Of a stretch of 64,000 bases of DNA, positions 1-8,235 are shown in pieces; position 1 is the first letter of the stretch, and each line of letters opens with the position of its first letter. Source of the DNA: Streptomyces bathyalis (lineage in GTDB: Bacteria; Actinomycetota; Actinomycetes; Streptomycetales; Streptomycetaceae); NCBI RefSeq assembly GCF_015910445.1, contig NZ_CP048882.1:2232001-2296000 (forward strand). Direction: 5' to 3'. Below the pieces are notes generated by a model. The model made no database searches. It saw only the letters and a list, made by a program, of their open reading frames with translations, and had not been told where the DNA came from. Position numbers and translations under genes: made by a program.

Positions 1-107
1 CCGAGCTCCCGCTGGGTCCAACCGGACCGCAGCCGCAGCTTGCGCAACTTCACGCCGTACAGCGCGGCGAGGGACGTGGACGGGTCGAGTTCCTTCGGTG
101 CGGGCAC
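1..107 (-). CDS. XRE-family helix-turn-helix regulator, N-terminal part only
   Basis: Reading leftwards from a GTG at 107, about 35 codons are present before the window edge cuts the gene. The encoded start has the layout of the N-terminus of Streptomyces XRE/DUF5753-type DNA-binding proteins: a short leader, then VKLRKLRLRSGWTQRELG, where the arginine-rich turn and W-T-Q-R-E-L are the opening of a Cro/C1-type helix-turn-helix. GGGGG lies just upstream of the GTG as a possible ribosome-binding site. It diverges from the small gene starting at 231, so the roughly 120 bp between them should hold both promoters. The rest of the protein is outside the window, so the family call rests on the HTH start alone. 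Confidence 0.7.
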   Translation of the reverse strand, partial: MPAPKELDPSTSLAALYGVKLRKLRLRSGWTQREL

Positions 108-230
108 TGTTGACCCCCGTTTTTGCTCCGGCGCTCCGAAAATTGTCACCCCTGGTGATCGTATCGCTACGCCTCCAAGCTCGTACTCGGAAGCGGCACG
201 CGGCCGGAACCCCAGGAGCGGAGCACGGAG

Positions 231-467
231 ATGGCAAGGGCAGAACACGGTGGCGCGGTCGACGCGATCGAGGACGCGGAAGCGGCACGGGACGAGCTGC
301 GTGAGGCACTGGCGGAGGCCGACGTTCTCCTGCCCTCGCTGGGCCTGGACACCGTGACGTTCGGCTGCGAATACCTGCCTCCGCTGGTGGACCTGGGCCG
401 CTGCACCCCGAGCGTGGCGCGGAAGCTCGCCGCCGCGCTGCGCGAGGGCGCCGCGCATGAACGGTGA
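231..467 (+). CDS. small conserved hypothetical protein, divergent from XRE regulator
   Basis: A 78-residue acidic protein starts at an ATG with AGGAG and GGAG sequences upstream. It begins with a helical stretch rich in Ala and Glu (about residues 10-35), followed by a segment containing LPSLGLD and VDLGRCTPSVARKLAAALR. I do not recognise a named domain. Streptomyces XRE/DUF5753 regulators often travel with small partner proteins such as DUF397, but this sequence lacks the DUF397 WxxSS-type start. It overlaps the next small gene by 11 bp, which implies translational coupling, and it diverges from the XRE gene at the left edge. Function unknown; it may be the small partner of that regulator. 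Confidence 0.65.
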   Translation: MARAEHGGAVDAIEDAEAARDELREALAEADVLLPSLGLDTVTFGCEYLPPLVDLGRCTPSVARKLAAALREGAAHER

Positions 468-621
468 GCCTCCCGGAGAACCGGCGGCGGGGCCGGAACC
501 CGGGGAGGCGGCGGAGGACGAACACGCCCTGCGCCGCAAGCAGTTGCTCGCCAAGGTCCGCGAGGCCAACAGGCGGAGCGTCAGCGGCCCCGACAGCCCC
601 GCCCTCGGCCGGCCACGATGA
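457..621 (+). CDS. very small hypothetical protein (54 aa), coupled to the gene before it
   Basis: An ATG at 457 opens a 54-codon frame ending at TGA 619-621 and overlapping the end of the preceding gene by 11 bp. The first half is Pro/Gly/Glu-rich and probably disordered. The second half, HALRRKQLLAKVREANRRS, is a strongly basic amphipathic helix. Codon third positions are mostly G or C as expected for a real gene. No domain is recognised. Overlap with the upstream gene suggests the two are made together. It is short enough to be missed by automatic calling, so the call is moderate. Confidence 0.5.
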   Translation: MNGEPPGEPAAGPEPGEAAEDEHALRRKQLLAKVREANRRSVSGPDSPALGRPR

Positions 622-822
622 CCACGGCGATGCGACGCGGACGGTCATGACACATGGCGCACCGACCGCTCCGGGACCCAAGTGTGATCAGACGCTTCCA
701 ACGCTTACGCACAATCGTCACGGGAGGCGCATTGCCCGGCAGGACAGGGCGCGGAAGTGTGTGCGCAAGCCGGATCACGGGGCCGCCGTCCCGGCAGCCG
801 TCCTGTTGCGAAGGAGCCCGCC

Positions 823-3129
823 ATGGCCGGAGCGGATGGGGACGCCGGTACGGCCGGCGCGCACGCCACGCACAGCACGTCCGGCGAGGCGGATCCGGGC
901 GAGGGCGGCCCACGGGAGCACGGCAGGCGCAGGTTCCTGACGTACCTGGTCGCCGCTCCGACGCTCGCCGTCGCCACCAGCATCGGCTCGGAGACGGCCG
1001 CGCCCAGCGAGGCTCAGGCAGCCGTCCCCTCACCCCCGGCACCGGCCGACATCCTCGACCTCGGTGACGCGCTGATCCTCGCCGGCAAGCCCACCTCCGG
1101 GCTGCTCGTGCTGAAGGTCGACGAAGAGGGCACCGTGCACTTCCGGCTGCCGAGGGAAGAGGTCGGCCAGGGTCTGACGACCGCCGTCGCGATGCTCGTC
1201 GCGGAGGAGATGGACACGCCTCTGGAGAACGTACGGGTCCAACTCGACGACGCACGGCCCGAGTTGCTGTTCAACCAGCTCACCGGCGGCTCCAACTCGA
1301 TCAGGTCGCTCTACGGCCCCATCCGGCACACCGCTGCCGCCGCCCGCGGCCGCATGGTCGCCACCGCGGCACGCAGGTGGGACATGAAGCCGGAAGCCCT
1401 GTCCGTGCGCGACGGCCAGGTCGTGGGTCCGGGCGGCCGGAGCGCCTCGTACGCGTCCCTCGCCACGGCCGCGGCCGGAGAGCGGACCGAGGAGCTGAGC
1501 GACGCCCTCACCGCGACGAAACCGGAGTCGGACCACAAGCTCGTCGGCGTGCCCACCTCCCGCATCGACGCCCGCGCGATCGTGACCGGTCAGCAGGAGT
1601 ACACCCTCGACCTGGACGTCCCCGGTGCGAAGCCCACCATGGTGCGACGGCCGCCAACGCTCAACGGCACGGTGAAGTCGGTACGCAACGAGGCGGCCGT
1701 GCGCGGCATGCCGGGCGTGCTGGACGTCGTCGTCGTCGAGACGGGTGTCGCCGTCGTCGCGGAGACGTTCGGGCAGGCGCTCGACGGCAAGGAGGCCCTG
1801 GAGGTCTCCTGGGGCAGGGGCAGCGTCGACGATCTCTCCGACGACGGCATCCGCAAGAAGCTCCGCGCAGCCGCGCCGCCCGTCGCCGTGCCTCCCGTAC
1901 TGACGGGGCACACCGACGCGGAGTTCGACTTCGCCTTCGTCAGCCACGCACCGCTGGAGTCCAACTCGGCGGTGGCGGACGTACGGAAGGACTCGGCCAC
2001 CGTCTGGTCGGGGCTGAAGTCGCCGGTCGTGGCCCAGCAGACCATCGCCGCCGACCTGGGGCTGCCGCAGGACAAGGTCACCGTCCATGTCATCCAGGGC
2101 GGCGGCTCGTTCGGGCGGCGGCTCTTCTTCGACGCGGCGCTGGAGGCGGCCCGCATCTCGAAGAAGAGCCGGCGGCCGATCCGGCTGATGTGGTCCCGCA
2201 TCGACGACATGCGGCACGGCCGGATGCGGCCCGCGACCCATCACAAGATCCGCGCGACGCACACCCTGGGCAATGTGATCAGCTTCGAGCACAGTGTCGC
2301 CGCAGTGGAGACCGACTTCCGGCACGGGCTGGGCGAGATCCTCTCGGCCACCGCCGCGAAGCTGCCCGTCGGGGGGAACGCGAGCCTCGCGCAGTCGATC
2401 TTCCTGACGACGGTGAAGACCCCGTACAACTTCGGCGCCACGACCCACCTGCTCAACGAGGTGCAGCTGCGGATGCCCACGGCATCGTGGCGGTCGGTCT
2501 ACTCGGCGAACACGCGGGGCGCGGAGGAGATCATCGTCGACGAGATCGCCAAGAAGATGGGCAAGGACCCGGTCGCCTTCCGGCGCGAGTTCCTCAAGTC
2601 CGCGCGCCAGCGCGCGGTGCTGGACAAGGTCGCCGAGGACGGCGAGTGGGGCCGGAAGATGCCGGAGGGCTTCGCGCAGGGCGTCGCCTTCCACGAGGAG
2701 TACAAGTCCCGCACGGCATGCCTCGTCGAGATCGACGCCCGCGACCCGAAGGCACCCCGGGTGACGAAGGCCGTCATCGCGGTCGACGTCGGACGGCCCG
2801 TGAACCCGCGCGGACTCGAGGCACAGATGCTCGGCGGGCTGACCGACGCGATCTCCACGACGCTGCGGGCGGGGCTGCACATCGACAAGGGGCTCCCGCT
2901 GGAGGGCAGCTACTCGCAGTTCCACTACGCGCGGCAGAAGAACAGTCCACCGGACGTACGGATCCATGTGATGCCCGCCGAGGAGGGCGGGGAGCCCGGA
3001 GGCGCCGGAGAGCTGGGCGTGCCCGCGGCGGTCGGCGCCATCGCCAACGCGTATGCCCGTGCGACCGGCACCAAGCCGCGCTCCTTCCCCGTGAACTTCG
3101 ACGTCGACTTCGACCCCTTCCCGCGTTGA
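823..3129 (+). CDS. Tat-exported xanthine dehydrogenase family molybdopterin-binding subunit (IorB-like)
   Basis: This 768-residue protein belongs to the molybdenum hydroxylase superfamily, closest in layout to the beta subunit of isoquinoline 1-oxidoreductase and other two-subunit membrane-side dehydrogenases. The start at 823 follows AAGGAG with good spacing. A twin-arginine signal, [11 protein letters not shown], lies near residue 35 and is followed by a hydrophobic stretch and an Ala-rich cleavage region, so export of the folded cofactor-loaded enzyme is expected. The [10 protein letters not shown] loop (mid-protein) is a molybdopterin-contact motif, and [15 protein letters not shown] near the C-terminus carries the conserved glutamate that acts as base in this family. 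The 2Fe-2S subunit follows after 10 bp. No FAD subunit is present, so electrons probably pass to a membrane cytochrome or another acceptor. The substrate cannot be read from sequence. Confidence 0.88.
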   Translation: MAGADGDAGTAGAHATHSTSGEADPGEGGPREHGRRRFLTYLVAAPTLAVATSIGSETAAPSEAQAAVPSPPAPADILDLGDALILAGKPTSGLLVLKVDEEGTVHFRLPREEVGQGLTTAVAMLVAEEMDTPLENVRVQLDDARPELLFNQLTGGSNSIRSLYGPIRHTAAAARGRMVATAARRWDMKPEALSVRDGQVVGPGGRSASYASLATAAAGERTEELSDALTATKPESDHKLVGVPTSRIDARAIVTGQQEYTLDLDVPGAKPTMVRRPPTLNGTVKSVRNEAAVRGMPGVLDVVVVETGVAVVAETFGQALDGKEALEVSWGRGSVDDLSDDGIRKKLRAAAPPVAVPPVLTGHTDAEFDFAFVSHAPLESNSAVADVRKDSATVWSGLKSPVVAQQTIAADLGLPQDKVTVHVIQGGGSFGRRLFFDAALEAARISKKSRRPIRLMWSRIDDMRHGRMRPATHHKIRATHTLGNVISFEHSVAAVETDFRHGLGEILSATAAKLPVGGNASLAQSIFLTTVKTPYNFGATTHLLNEVQLRMPTASWRSVYSANTRGAEEIIVDEIAKKMGKDPVAFRREFLKSARQRAVLDKVAEDGEWGRKMPEGFAQGVAFHEEYKSRTACLVEIDARDPKAPRVTKAVIAVDVGRPVNPRGLEAQMLGGLTDAISTTLRAGLHIDKGLPLEGSYSQFHYARQKNSPPDVRIHVMPAEEGGEPGGAGELGVPAAVGAIANAYARATGTKPRSFPVNFDVDFDPFPR

Positions 3130-3139
3130 GGAGCCCCCG

Positions 3140-3598
3140 TTGCCTTCCCACACCTTCTCCGTCAACGGCAAGAGCGTCACGGTCGACGCCCCCGACGACA
3201 TGCCCCTGCTGTGGGTGCTGCGCGACCTGCTCGGCGTGCGGGGCCCCAAGTACGGGTGCGGTATCGACGTCTGCAAGGCCTGCACCAGCCACCTCGACGG
3301 CCGGGCGATGAACCCCTGCGTCGTGCCGGTCTCCGATGCCGACGGCCGGAACGTCACGACGATCGAGGGCCTCGCCGACGGCGACAAGCTGCACCCGGTG
3401 CAGGAGGCGTGGCTGGACCAGGACGTCGCCCAGTGCGGCTACTGCCAGCCCGGCCAGATCATGGCCGCGGTCGCCCTGCTGCGCAGGACGAAGAACCCCT
3501 CGGACGAGGACATCGACGCGATCGCGAACGTGTGCCGCTGCGGCACCTACTTCCGCATCCGTGAGGCCATCAAGAAGGCGGCGTCGATGATGCAGTAG
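3140..3598 (+). CDS. 2Fe-2S subunit of the molybdenum hydroxylase (IorA-like)
   Basis: A 152-residue protein with the two-cluster architecture of xanthine dehydrogenase small subunits. The N-terminal ferredoxin-like half has the plant-type cluster cysteines in [17 protein letters not shown] plus a later NPC. The C-terminal helical half has [10 protein letters not shown] and [13 protein letters not shown], the second cluster. The usual C-G-x-C of the first cluster is C-K-A-C here, a glycine-to-lysine change next to a ligand. The start is a TTG at 3140, chosen because GAGGAG precedes it and it follows the large subunit by 10 bp. It should shuttle electrons from the Mo centre. There is no signal peptide, so it would leave the cell as a passenger on its Tat-bearing partner, as is known for such enzymes. 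Confidence 0.88.
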   Translation: MPSHTFSVNGKSVTVDAPDDMPLLWVLRDLLGVRGPKYGCGIDVCKACTSHLDGRAMNPCVVPVSDADGRNVTTIEGLADGDKLHPVQEAWLDQDVAQCGYCQPGQIMAAVALLRRTKNPSDEDIDAIANVCRCGTYFRIREAIKKAASMMQ

Positions 3599-3841
3599 TC
3601 GGTCGCAGGGCGGGTAGGCACCGCAGTAGGCGGTCGCAGCGCGTGGACGTGCGCGGACGCCGGTGTGTGGGTGCCGTGACGGCAGTAACACGGTCGCGAC
3701 GTCGCGGCGCTGAGGGAATGCGGGCACCGGATTTCCGACGGCTCCCTCTGGACATCCGCTCCTGCGGCCGTGACTGTTCTTCTCCTTGGACGAGAATCCT
3801 GCGACAAGACGCTGTATGCGCGTCGGATTGGGACCGATCCC

Positions 3842-4369
3842 GTGAGTGACACCGCACCCATGCCCAGGCAGCCGTACCAGGGCGGGCCGGGCGGGCCCCC
3901 TCCGGGCCCGGCCTACCGTCAGGGCGGCCCGCCCCCGGGCCCTGACTACGGCCCGCCCCAGGGCCCCGGCTACCAAGGCGGCCCGCCTCCGGGTCCGGGC
4001 TACCAGGGCGGTGGCCCGCCGCCTCCCGACTACGGATACAACGCGCCCCCGCCCCCGGCACCCCGCCGGGAACGGGAACGCCGTCCGCGGGGCGAAGGGG
4101 CACAGCGCGCCGCCCTGATCATCCACACGATCGCGGACATCGCCGCCGTGATCCTGGGCCTGTGGATCCTGCTCTACCTCCTGGAGGCGAACCAGTCGAA
4201 CCCCTTCGTGGAGTTCGTGAAGGGCTCGGCCGACTGGCTGGCCGCCTGGGCCCAGGACATCTTCACGATGGAGAGCGAGGGCCTGCGGGTCTTCTTCAAC
4301 TACGGCCTGCCCGCGCTGATCTACCTGCTCATCGGGCACGGCATCTCCGCACGGGTCCGCCGGCTCTGA
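3842..4369 (+). CDS. Pro/Gly-rich membrane protein of unknown function
   Basis: A 175-residue protein starting at GTG 3842. The first 80 or so residues are low complexity, with repeated GGPPPGPxY-like units. A basic stretch (RRERERRPRGEG) leads into a helix-rich part with two probable membrane segments, around IADIAAVILGLWILLYLLEA and YGLPALIYLLIGHGI, separated by an acidic and aromatic loop. The C-terminus is basic (ARVRRL), placing it and the basic pre-helix region in the cytoplasm. Such Pro/Gly-rich N-termini on small membrane proteins are common in Streptomyces. No catalytic motif is visible. It stands alone, 243 bp after the hydroxylase genes, and is followed by a strong hairpin at 4515-4559. 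Confidence 0.75.
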   Translation: MSDTAPMPRQPYQGGPGGPPPGPAYRQGGPPPGPDYGPPQGPGYQGGPPPGPGYQGGGPPPPDYGYNAPPPPAPRRERERRPRGEGAQRAALIIHTIADIAAVILGLWILLYLLEANQSNPFVEFVKGSADWLAAWAQDIFTMESEGLRVFFNYGLPALIYLLIGHGISARVRRL

Positions 4370-4514
4370 CGGGAGTCGCCGTCCCCGCGGAACTCCTCCA
4401 CGGAGAAGAAGTGGCCGCGTAACGCGGACACCGGAACGGAACAGCCCGCGTCCTGAGGACGGCGGGCCGAGGTCCGCGGACCGCGCGATGCGAGTCCGCG
4501 GCCGACCACGGCGC

Positions 4515-4559
4515 GCGCCCCCTGCGCGGCGTCCCTCAGGGATGCCGGGCAGGGGGCGC
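4515..4559. terminator. perfect 11-bp inverted repeat, probable terminator
   Basis: GCGCCCCCTGC at 4515-4525 pairs perfectly with GCAGGGGGCGC at 4549-4559, leaving a 23-nt loop with a smaller TCCCT/AGGGA repeat inside. It lies downstream of the small membrane-protein gene, with no gene facing it on the other side. Confidence 0.6.
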
Positions 4560-5494
4560 TGCCGTGTGCGGCGGGTTGCACGGGCTGTGGATGCCCGAGC
4601 AGTGCGATGCCGCGTGCCGGGCGCGGTTCGGGCAGCGCCGGGCCATCGCGTACCCGGGGACGCCGACCGGCGGCGTCGTGTCCGCTGATCGCCCGGCCTT
4701 TCCGTGGCTGCCTGCCCCTCCAGGCCCGCGGGCCGCTGGGCGCCCCTCTCGCGCGACCCTCGCGGTCCCCGCCGGCAGCCCTTCCGAGCCGTGCTGCAGC
4801 GCTCCGGGCGGGAATGACACGGCGGTGGCGAGGGCACCCACACGGGGGCGGTCCTGCCCATCGGGCCAGGGTCGAGCGAGCCGCCCCATCCGGCCCCGCG
4901 ACGACCAATGGACGGTAATGAACGGCCCAATTGCCGTTAAGGCAGCGGGAATTCAGAGTCCTCGGCATTCTTTTGTTACCGACTCATTACAGTCGCACTG
5001 CGTGACATTACCGCTTCGTAGAATTCGTTTATGCGCCTCTTACGCCGGAACGCGGATCCCATCGGCCCCCTCCTGGTCAGGACGCGACTTCCCATGCCCG
5101 TTGCCTTGTGCACGGATTACCCGACCCGTGAAGGAGATCCAGCCTGTTGCGGGTGGGCCGACGATGCACGCACAAGACGGAGACCTTCCTCCGGGGGCAG
5201 GATTCGGCAGTTCATACGCGTGCCCAATGGGCACGAAAATCCCTGCTGAGCCGCCGAAAAGACACGCACCGTCCACCACTGATTACAGGGCTCACCCGAA
5301 CTCCATCGGCGCTGCACATCCGGAAGTGGAAGGGGCGCCCTGTCGGTGACGGTTAGCACCAAACCGGTATCAACCACCCGATGAAACGGGCATATCGGCG
5401 CACATCCTCGCCATCAAATTCCCCGCGTGAGCAGATGGAGATCACTCAGAGGCGAACAGCGGGCGGCCAGCACACAAAAGCGTCACAGCACTAT

Positions 5495-5524
5495 TTGAAC
5501 AATGGCGTGCACAGGTGACACTGT
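5495..5524 (+). promoter_or_regulatory. possible housekeeping-type promoter of the methyltransferase gene
   Basis: TTGAAC at 5495-5500 and CACTGT at 5519-5524 are separated by 18 bp and lie about 30 bp before the ATG at 5555. The -35 fits the SigHrdB pattern; the -10 is weak. Confidence 0.35.
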
Positions 5525-5554
5525 GAGTCGAAAGCCGTCTCGAGAGGTACCCCT

Positions 5555-6643
5555 ATGGTGTCAGCCAAACGAGCCGTCGCCCGTGCCGTATACGGATCGC
5601 GTTACGACAGCATCCCGTGGGCGCAGCGTGTCTATGTCAGGCCGGGCGAGCGAGCATTGAGGGAGATGCAGTACCGCAGGCTGCTGCGTACTTCGCCAGT
5701 GATATCCCTCGATGAATATCGCTCACGCGTCAAGCTCGGCGCGATCGAGGAGTTCATCTCCTGCCACATGTGTGGCGAGTCGAAGCAGCAGCCGCTTTAC
5801 GAACCGTCCAAGCTCAAGAAGAACGGCAAGACCGCGTGGTCTTACCACGTCGTGCGCTGCCCGTCCTGCGGCTTCCTGTACCGCAACCCCAACATCCTTC
5901 CGGAACGCCTCGGCGACCTGTACTCCAAGAACTACAGCACCTTCCTGACCGGCAACTACGCGTCGAACAGGCAGCGCCGCTACCGGCAGGCCATGGACGC
6001 CTTCAAGCCCGTCTTCGAGGAGGGCGACAAGCGCCGGCTGCTGGACTTCGGCTGCGGCGCCGGGTACTTCCTGGAGCTGGCCGAGGAGCGCGGATTCGAC
6101 GCACACGGCGTCGACCTCTCGCCCGACTCGGTCAAGGAGGCCAACGAGCGCCTGACGTCGGCCACGGCGCACTTCGGCGCCCCCGAGGACGTGCCGGAGA
6201 TCGCCGCCGGCGGCTTCGACGTCGTCACCCTCTGGTCGGTGCTGGCCCATCTTCCCCGTCCCGTCGACGACTTCACCAGCTTCCGTAACCTGCTGGCTCC
6301 CGGCGGCGTGCTGATGATCCTCACCGTCAACGCGCAGTCACTGCTGCTGAAGGCGTACGGCTCCCAGTGGAACGGGTTCACCCGCAACCACCTGATGTTC
6401 TACTCCCGCGAGACCATGCCCAGCCTGCTGCGGCAGGCAGGCTTCGCGGGCGTGGCCTTCGAACCGTTCTACGGAGACACCATCGAGGCCGGCACGACGA
6501 AGCTCAGCGCCGCCCACAGCGCGCGCCTGCGCAAGTCCGTGCAGGCCAGCGACGGCGGCAACATGCTGAGGGCGCTGGCATTCGCCGACGACGAAGCGAT
6601 CAAACGCTGGGGCGACGGCCGCCCGGTGCACCGGCTGACCTGA
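5555..6643 (+). CDS. class I SAM-dependent methyltransferase with an N-terminal zinc ribbon
   Basis: This 362-residue protein has a four-cysteine zinc-binding module (CHMC at residues 70-73 and CPSC at 102-105), then a Rossmann methyltransferase domain. SAM motif I is LLDFGCGAGYFLELAE (from about residue 162), the acidic end of strand 2 is in GVDLSPDSV, and motif IV is FDVVTLWSVLAHLPRP. Such zinc-ribbon plus Methyltransf_23-type proteins are typical of sugar C-methyltransferases and of enzymes in glycan or secondary-metabolite pathways. Here the gene stands alone, with low-GC noncoding DNA before it and a terminator-like repeat behind it, so no pathway can be assigned. GAGAGG precedes the ATG. 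The substrate is unknown. Confidence 0.85.
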   Translation: MVSAKRAVARAVYGSRYDSIPWAQRVYVRPGERALREMQYRRLLRTSPVISLDEYRSRVKLGAIEEFISCHMCGESKQQPLYEPSKLKKNGKTAWSYHVVRCPSCGFLYRNPNILPERLGDLYSKNYSTFLTGNYASNRQRRYRQAMDAFKPVFEEGDKRRLLDFGCGAGYFLELAEERGFDAHGVDLSPDSVKEANERLTSATAHFGAPEDVPEIAAGGFDVVTLWSVLAHLPRPVDDFTSFRNLLAPGGVLMILTVNAQSLLLKAYGSQWNGFTRNHLMFYSRETMPSLLRQAGFAGVAFEPFYGDTIEAGTTKLSAAHSARLRKSVQASDGGNMLRALAFADDEAIKRWGDGRPVHRLT

Positions 6644-6684
6644 CTCCAGGAGCAGCAGCCGGCCACCTCGGCCCGCCATCCGCG

Positions 6685-6752
6685 ACGACGAAGGCCGGTG
6701 CGGCCACCGGGGCGGTTCGTCCGTCCCCTGGGCCCGCATCGGCCTTCGTCGT
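6685..6752. terminator. 13-bp inverted repeat between convergent genes
   Basis: ACGACGAAGGCCG at 6685-6697 is exactly complementary to 6740-6752, enclosing a GC-rich loop that can fold further. It sits between the ends of the methyltransferase gene (right-going) and the band-7 gene (left-going), the expected place for a bidirectional terminator. Confidence 0.6.
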
Positions 6753-6848
6753 GCGCCGACCCGGTCCGGGCGGCAGATCCTTCCTGCCTTCACGCCCGCG
6801 ACGGCCGGTCCCCGGCAGCGGGCGCCGGGTCACTGGCCTGGCCCCGGG

Positions 6849-7913
6849 TCACTTGCGCCTGCGCCGGCTCTCCGGAATCGAGTCGCCCTCCGGTGCGGAA
6901 GCCTCCGGCATCCCCTCGCCCGCCGCCTCGGTCGGTTCCTCGGGCACGTCGTCCGGAGAGATCGCCCCGGGAGCCGGACCTTCCGGTACGGCCGCCTCCG
7001 GCGGAAGGGGGGCGTCCGGCGGGATGGCCACGCCGGTGACCGGGTCCTCCGAAGTGGCCGCCTCCGGCAGGGACTTCTTCTGCTCCCCCTTGACCTTGCC
7101 GGCCTTGCCGTTCTTGCCGGCCTTGGCGCCCTTCTTGCCCTTGCCGCCGTTCGGCACCGTGCCCTCGCGCGGCCCTTCCAGGAAGCGCAGCAGCTCGACG
7201 GGGAAGGGCAGCACCAGCGTGGAGTTCTTCTCCGTGGCCACGGACGCGACGGTCTGCAGCAGCCGCAGCTGCAGCGCGGCCGGGGTCTCGGACATCTGCT
7301 CGGCGGCCTGGGCGAGCTTCTTCGACGCCTCGAGCTCCGCGTCCGCGTTGATGACGCGGGCCCGCCTGTCGCGCTGTGCCTCCGCCTGGCGCGCCATCGA
7401 GCGCTTCATCGTCTCCGGCAGCGACACGTCCTTGATCTCTACGCGGTCGACCGTGACGCCCCACTCCACGGCAGGGCTGTCGATCATCAACTCCAGGCCC
7501 TGGTTGAGCTTCTCGCGGTCGGAGAGCAGATCGTCGAGCTCGCTCTTTCCGATGATCGAGCGGAGCGACGTCTGCGCCATCTGCGAGACCGCGAAGCGGT
7601 AGTCCTCGACGCGGATGATCGCGTCTGCCGGCTGGACCACCTTGAAGTAGACGACGGCGTCGACGCGGACCGTCACGTTGTCACGCGTGATGCCCTCCTG
7701 GGCAGGCACAGGCAGCGTGATGATCTGCATGTTGACCTTCTGCATCCGGTCGACGCCGGGCACGATCATCGTGAACCCCGGCTCCTTGATCCCGGACTGC
7801 AGCCGCCCCAGCCGGAAGACCAGACCACGTTCGTACTGCCGGACCACCCGTGCCGCTGCCATCGCGTACAGGGCGCACGCGATCACGAGTCCGACGACCA
7901 CCTCGACGACCAT
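6849..7913 (-). CDS. SPFH/band-7 (slipin/stomatin-type) membrane protein
   Basis: A 354-residue protein starting at ATG 7913, chosen because AGGAGG precedes it and the hydrophobic anchor follows at once (VVEVVVGLVIACALYAMAAA). The SPFH core comes next: QYERGLVFRLGRL, the PGV-containing strand, QEGITRDNVTVRVDAVVYF, then SLRSIIGKSELDDLLSDRE and the long charged helix ARQAEAQRDRRARVINADAE, all typical of slipins. These proteins scaffold membrane microdomains and often control proteases or transport. The last 110 or so residues are an unusual Lys/Gly-rich then Pro/Glu-rich tail, ending in basic residues. The nfeD or membrane protease gene that commonly accompanies slipins is not adjacent. Confidence 0.88.
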   Translation of the reverse strand: MVVEVVVGLVIACALYAMAAARVVRQYERGLVFRLGRLQSGIKEPGFTMIVPGVDRMQKVNMQIITLPVPAQEGITRDNVTVRVDAVVYFKVVQPADAIIRVEDYRFAVSQMAQTSLRSIIGKSELDDLLSDREKLNQGLELMIDSPAVEWGVTVDRVEIKDVSLPETMKRSMARQAEAQRDRRARVINADAELEASKKLAQAAEQMSETPAALQLRLLQTVASVATEKNSTLVLPFPVELLRFLEGPREGTVPNGGKGKKGAKAGKNGKAGKVKGEQKKSLPEAATSEDPVTGVAIPPDAPLPPEAAVPEGPAPGAISPDDVPEEPTEAAGEGMPEASAPEGDSIPESRRRRK

Positions 7914-8235
7914 CAGGGCCTCCTGCACTGCCGTACAAGCCCGGCATTCAGGGAGAGAACCACCTTCAACGGTAGCGCCGCGCGGACACCTGGTCGAGAG
8001 ATGTGCCGGGACCCGGGAGCGGGTGCGGCCGGAGTTCGCCACCGAGGGCTTCGGCACAGAAGGTGACAGCCTGCTCACTGGTCACAGCCGCCCCACAGAT
8101 CCACGCAGATCTTTGGAAACAACCCTGTACAACGTTGAGGTAAACGTTGTAATAAGGTCCCTCGACGCCCGCTTCCACGGTCCGTCGCCCCCTCCACTCG
8201 TCTCTTTCAGCCAGGTACGAACACCGGGAGGACCC
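7914..8235. other. divergent intergenic region, band-7 gene / sugar importer
   Basis: About 320 bp separate the two divergent starts. The only clear element is the AACGTT dyad at 8129-8150. The region should contain promoters for both directions, but I could not place a convincing -35/-10 pair. Confidence 0.5.
8129..8150. promoter_or_regulatory. inverted repeat with AACGTT cores, probable LacI-family operator
   Basis: ACAACGTT at 8129-8136 and AACGTTGT at 8143-8150 are perfect inverted copies separated by GAGGTA. AACGTT-type cores are characteristic of LacI-family sugar repressors. The site lies 86 bp before the lipoprotein start of a sugar ABC importer. No LacI-type gene is in the window, so the regulator must be encoded elsewhere. 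Confidence 0.55.

Larger units (their letters stand above)
4370..5554. other. 1.2-kb region without a convincing gene
   Basis: No frame here shows both Streptomyces-like codon bias and a recognisable protein. The first half is GC-rich and holds the hairpin at 4515-4559. From about 4900 the sequence becomes clearly less GC-rich than its surroundings, with runs such as ATTCTTTTGTTACC. The right end carries a possible promoter for the methyltransferase gene. It could be a long untranslated leader, an undetected small RNA, or the scar of a lost gene. Confidence 0.5.

Noticed and set aside
1030-3387. Long open frame on the minus strand opposite the molybdenum hydroxylase genes
   Set aside because: It has no recognisable domain and mirrors the GC-rich third positions of the real genes on the plus strand, which carry clear family motifs.
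4536-4968. Overlapping short frames on the minus strand in the region before the methyltransferase
   Set aside because: No ribosome-binding site, no similarity to known proteins and no Streptomyces-like codon periodicity; the composition is Arg/Pro-rich noise.
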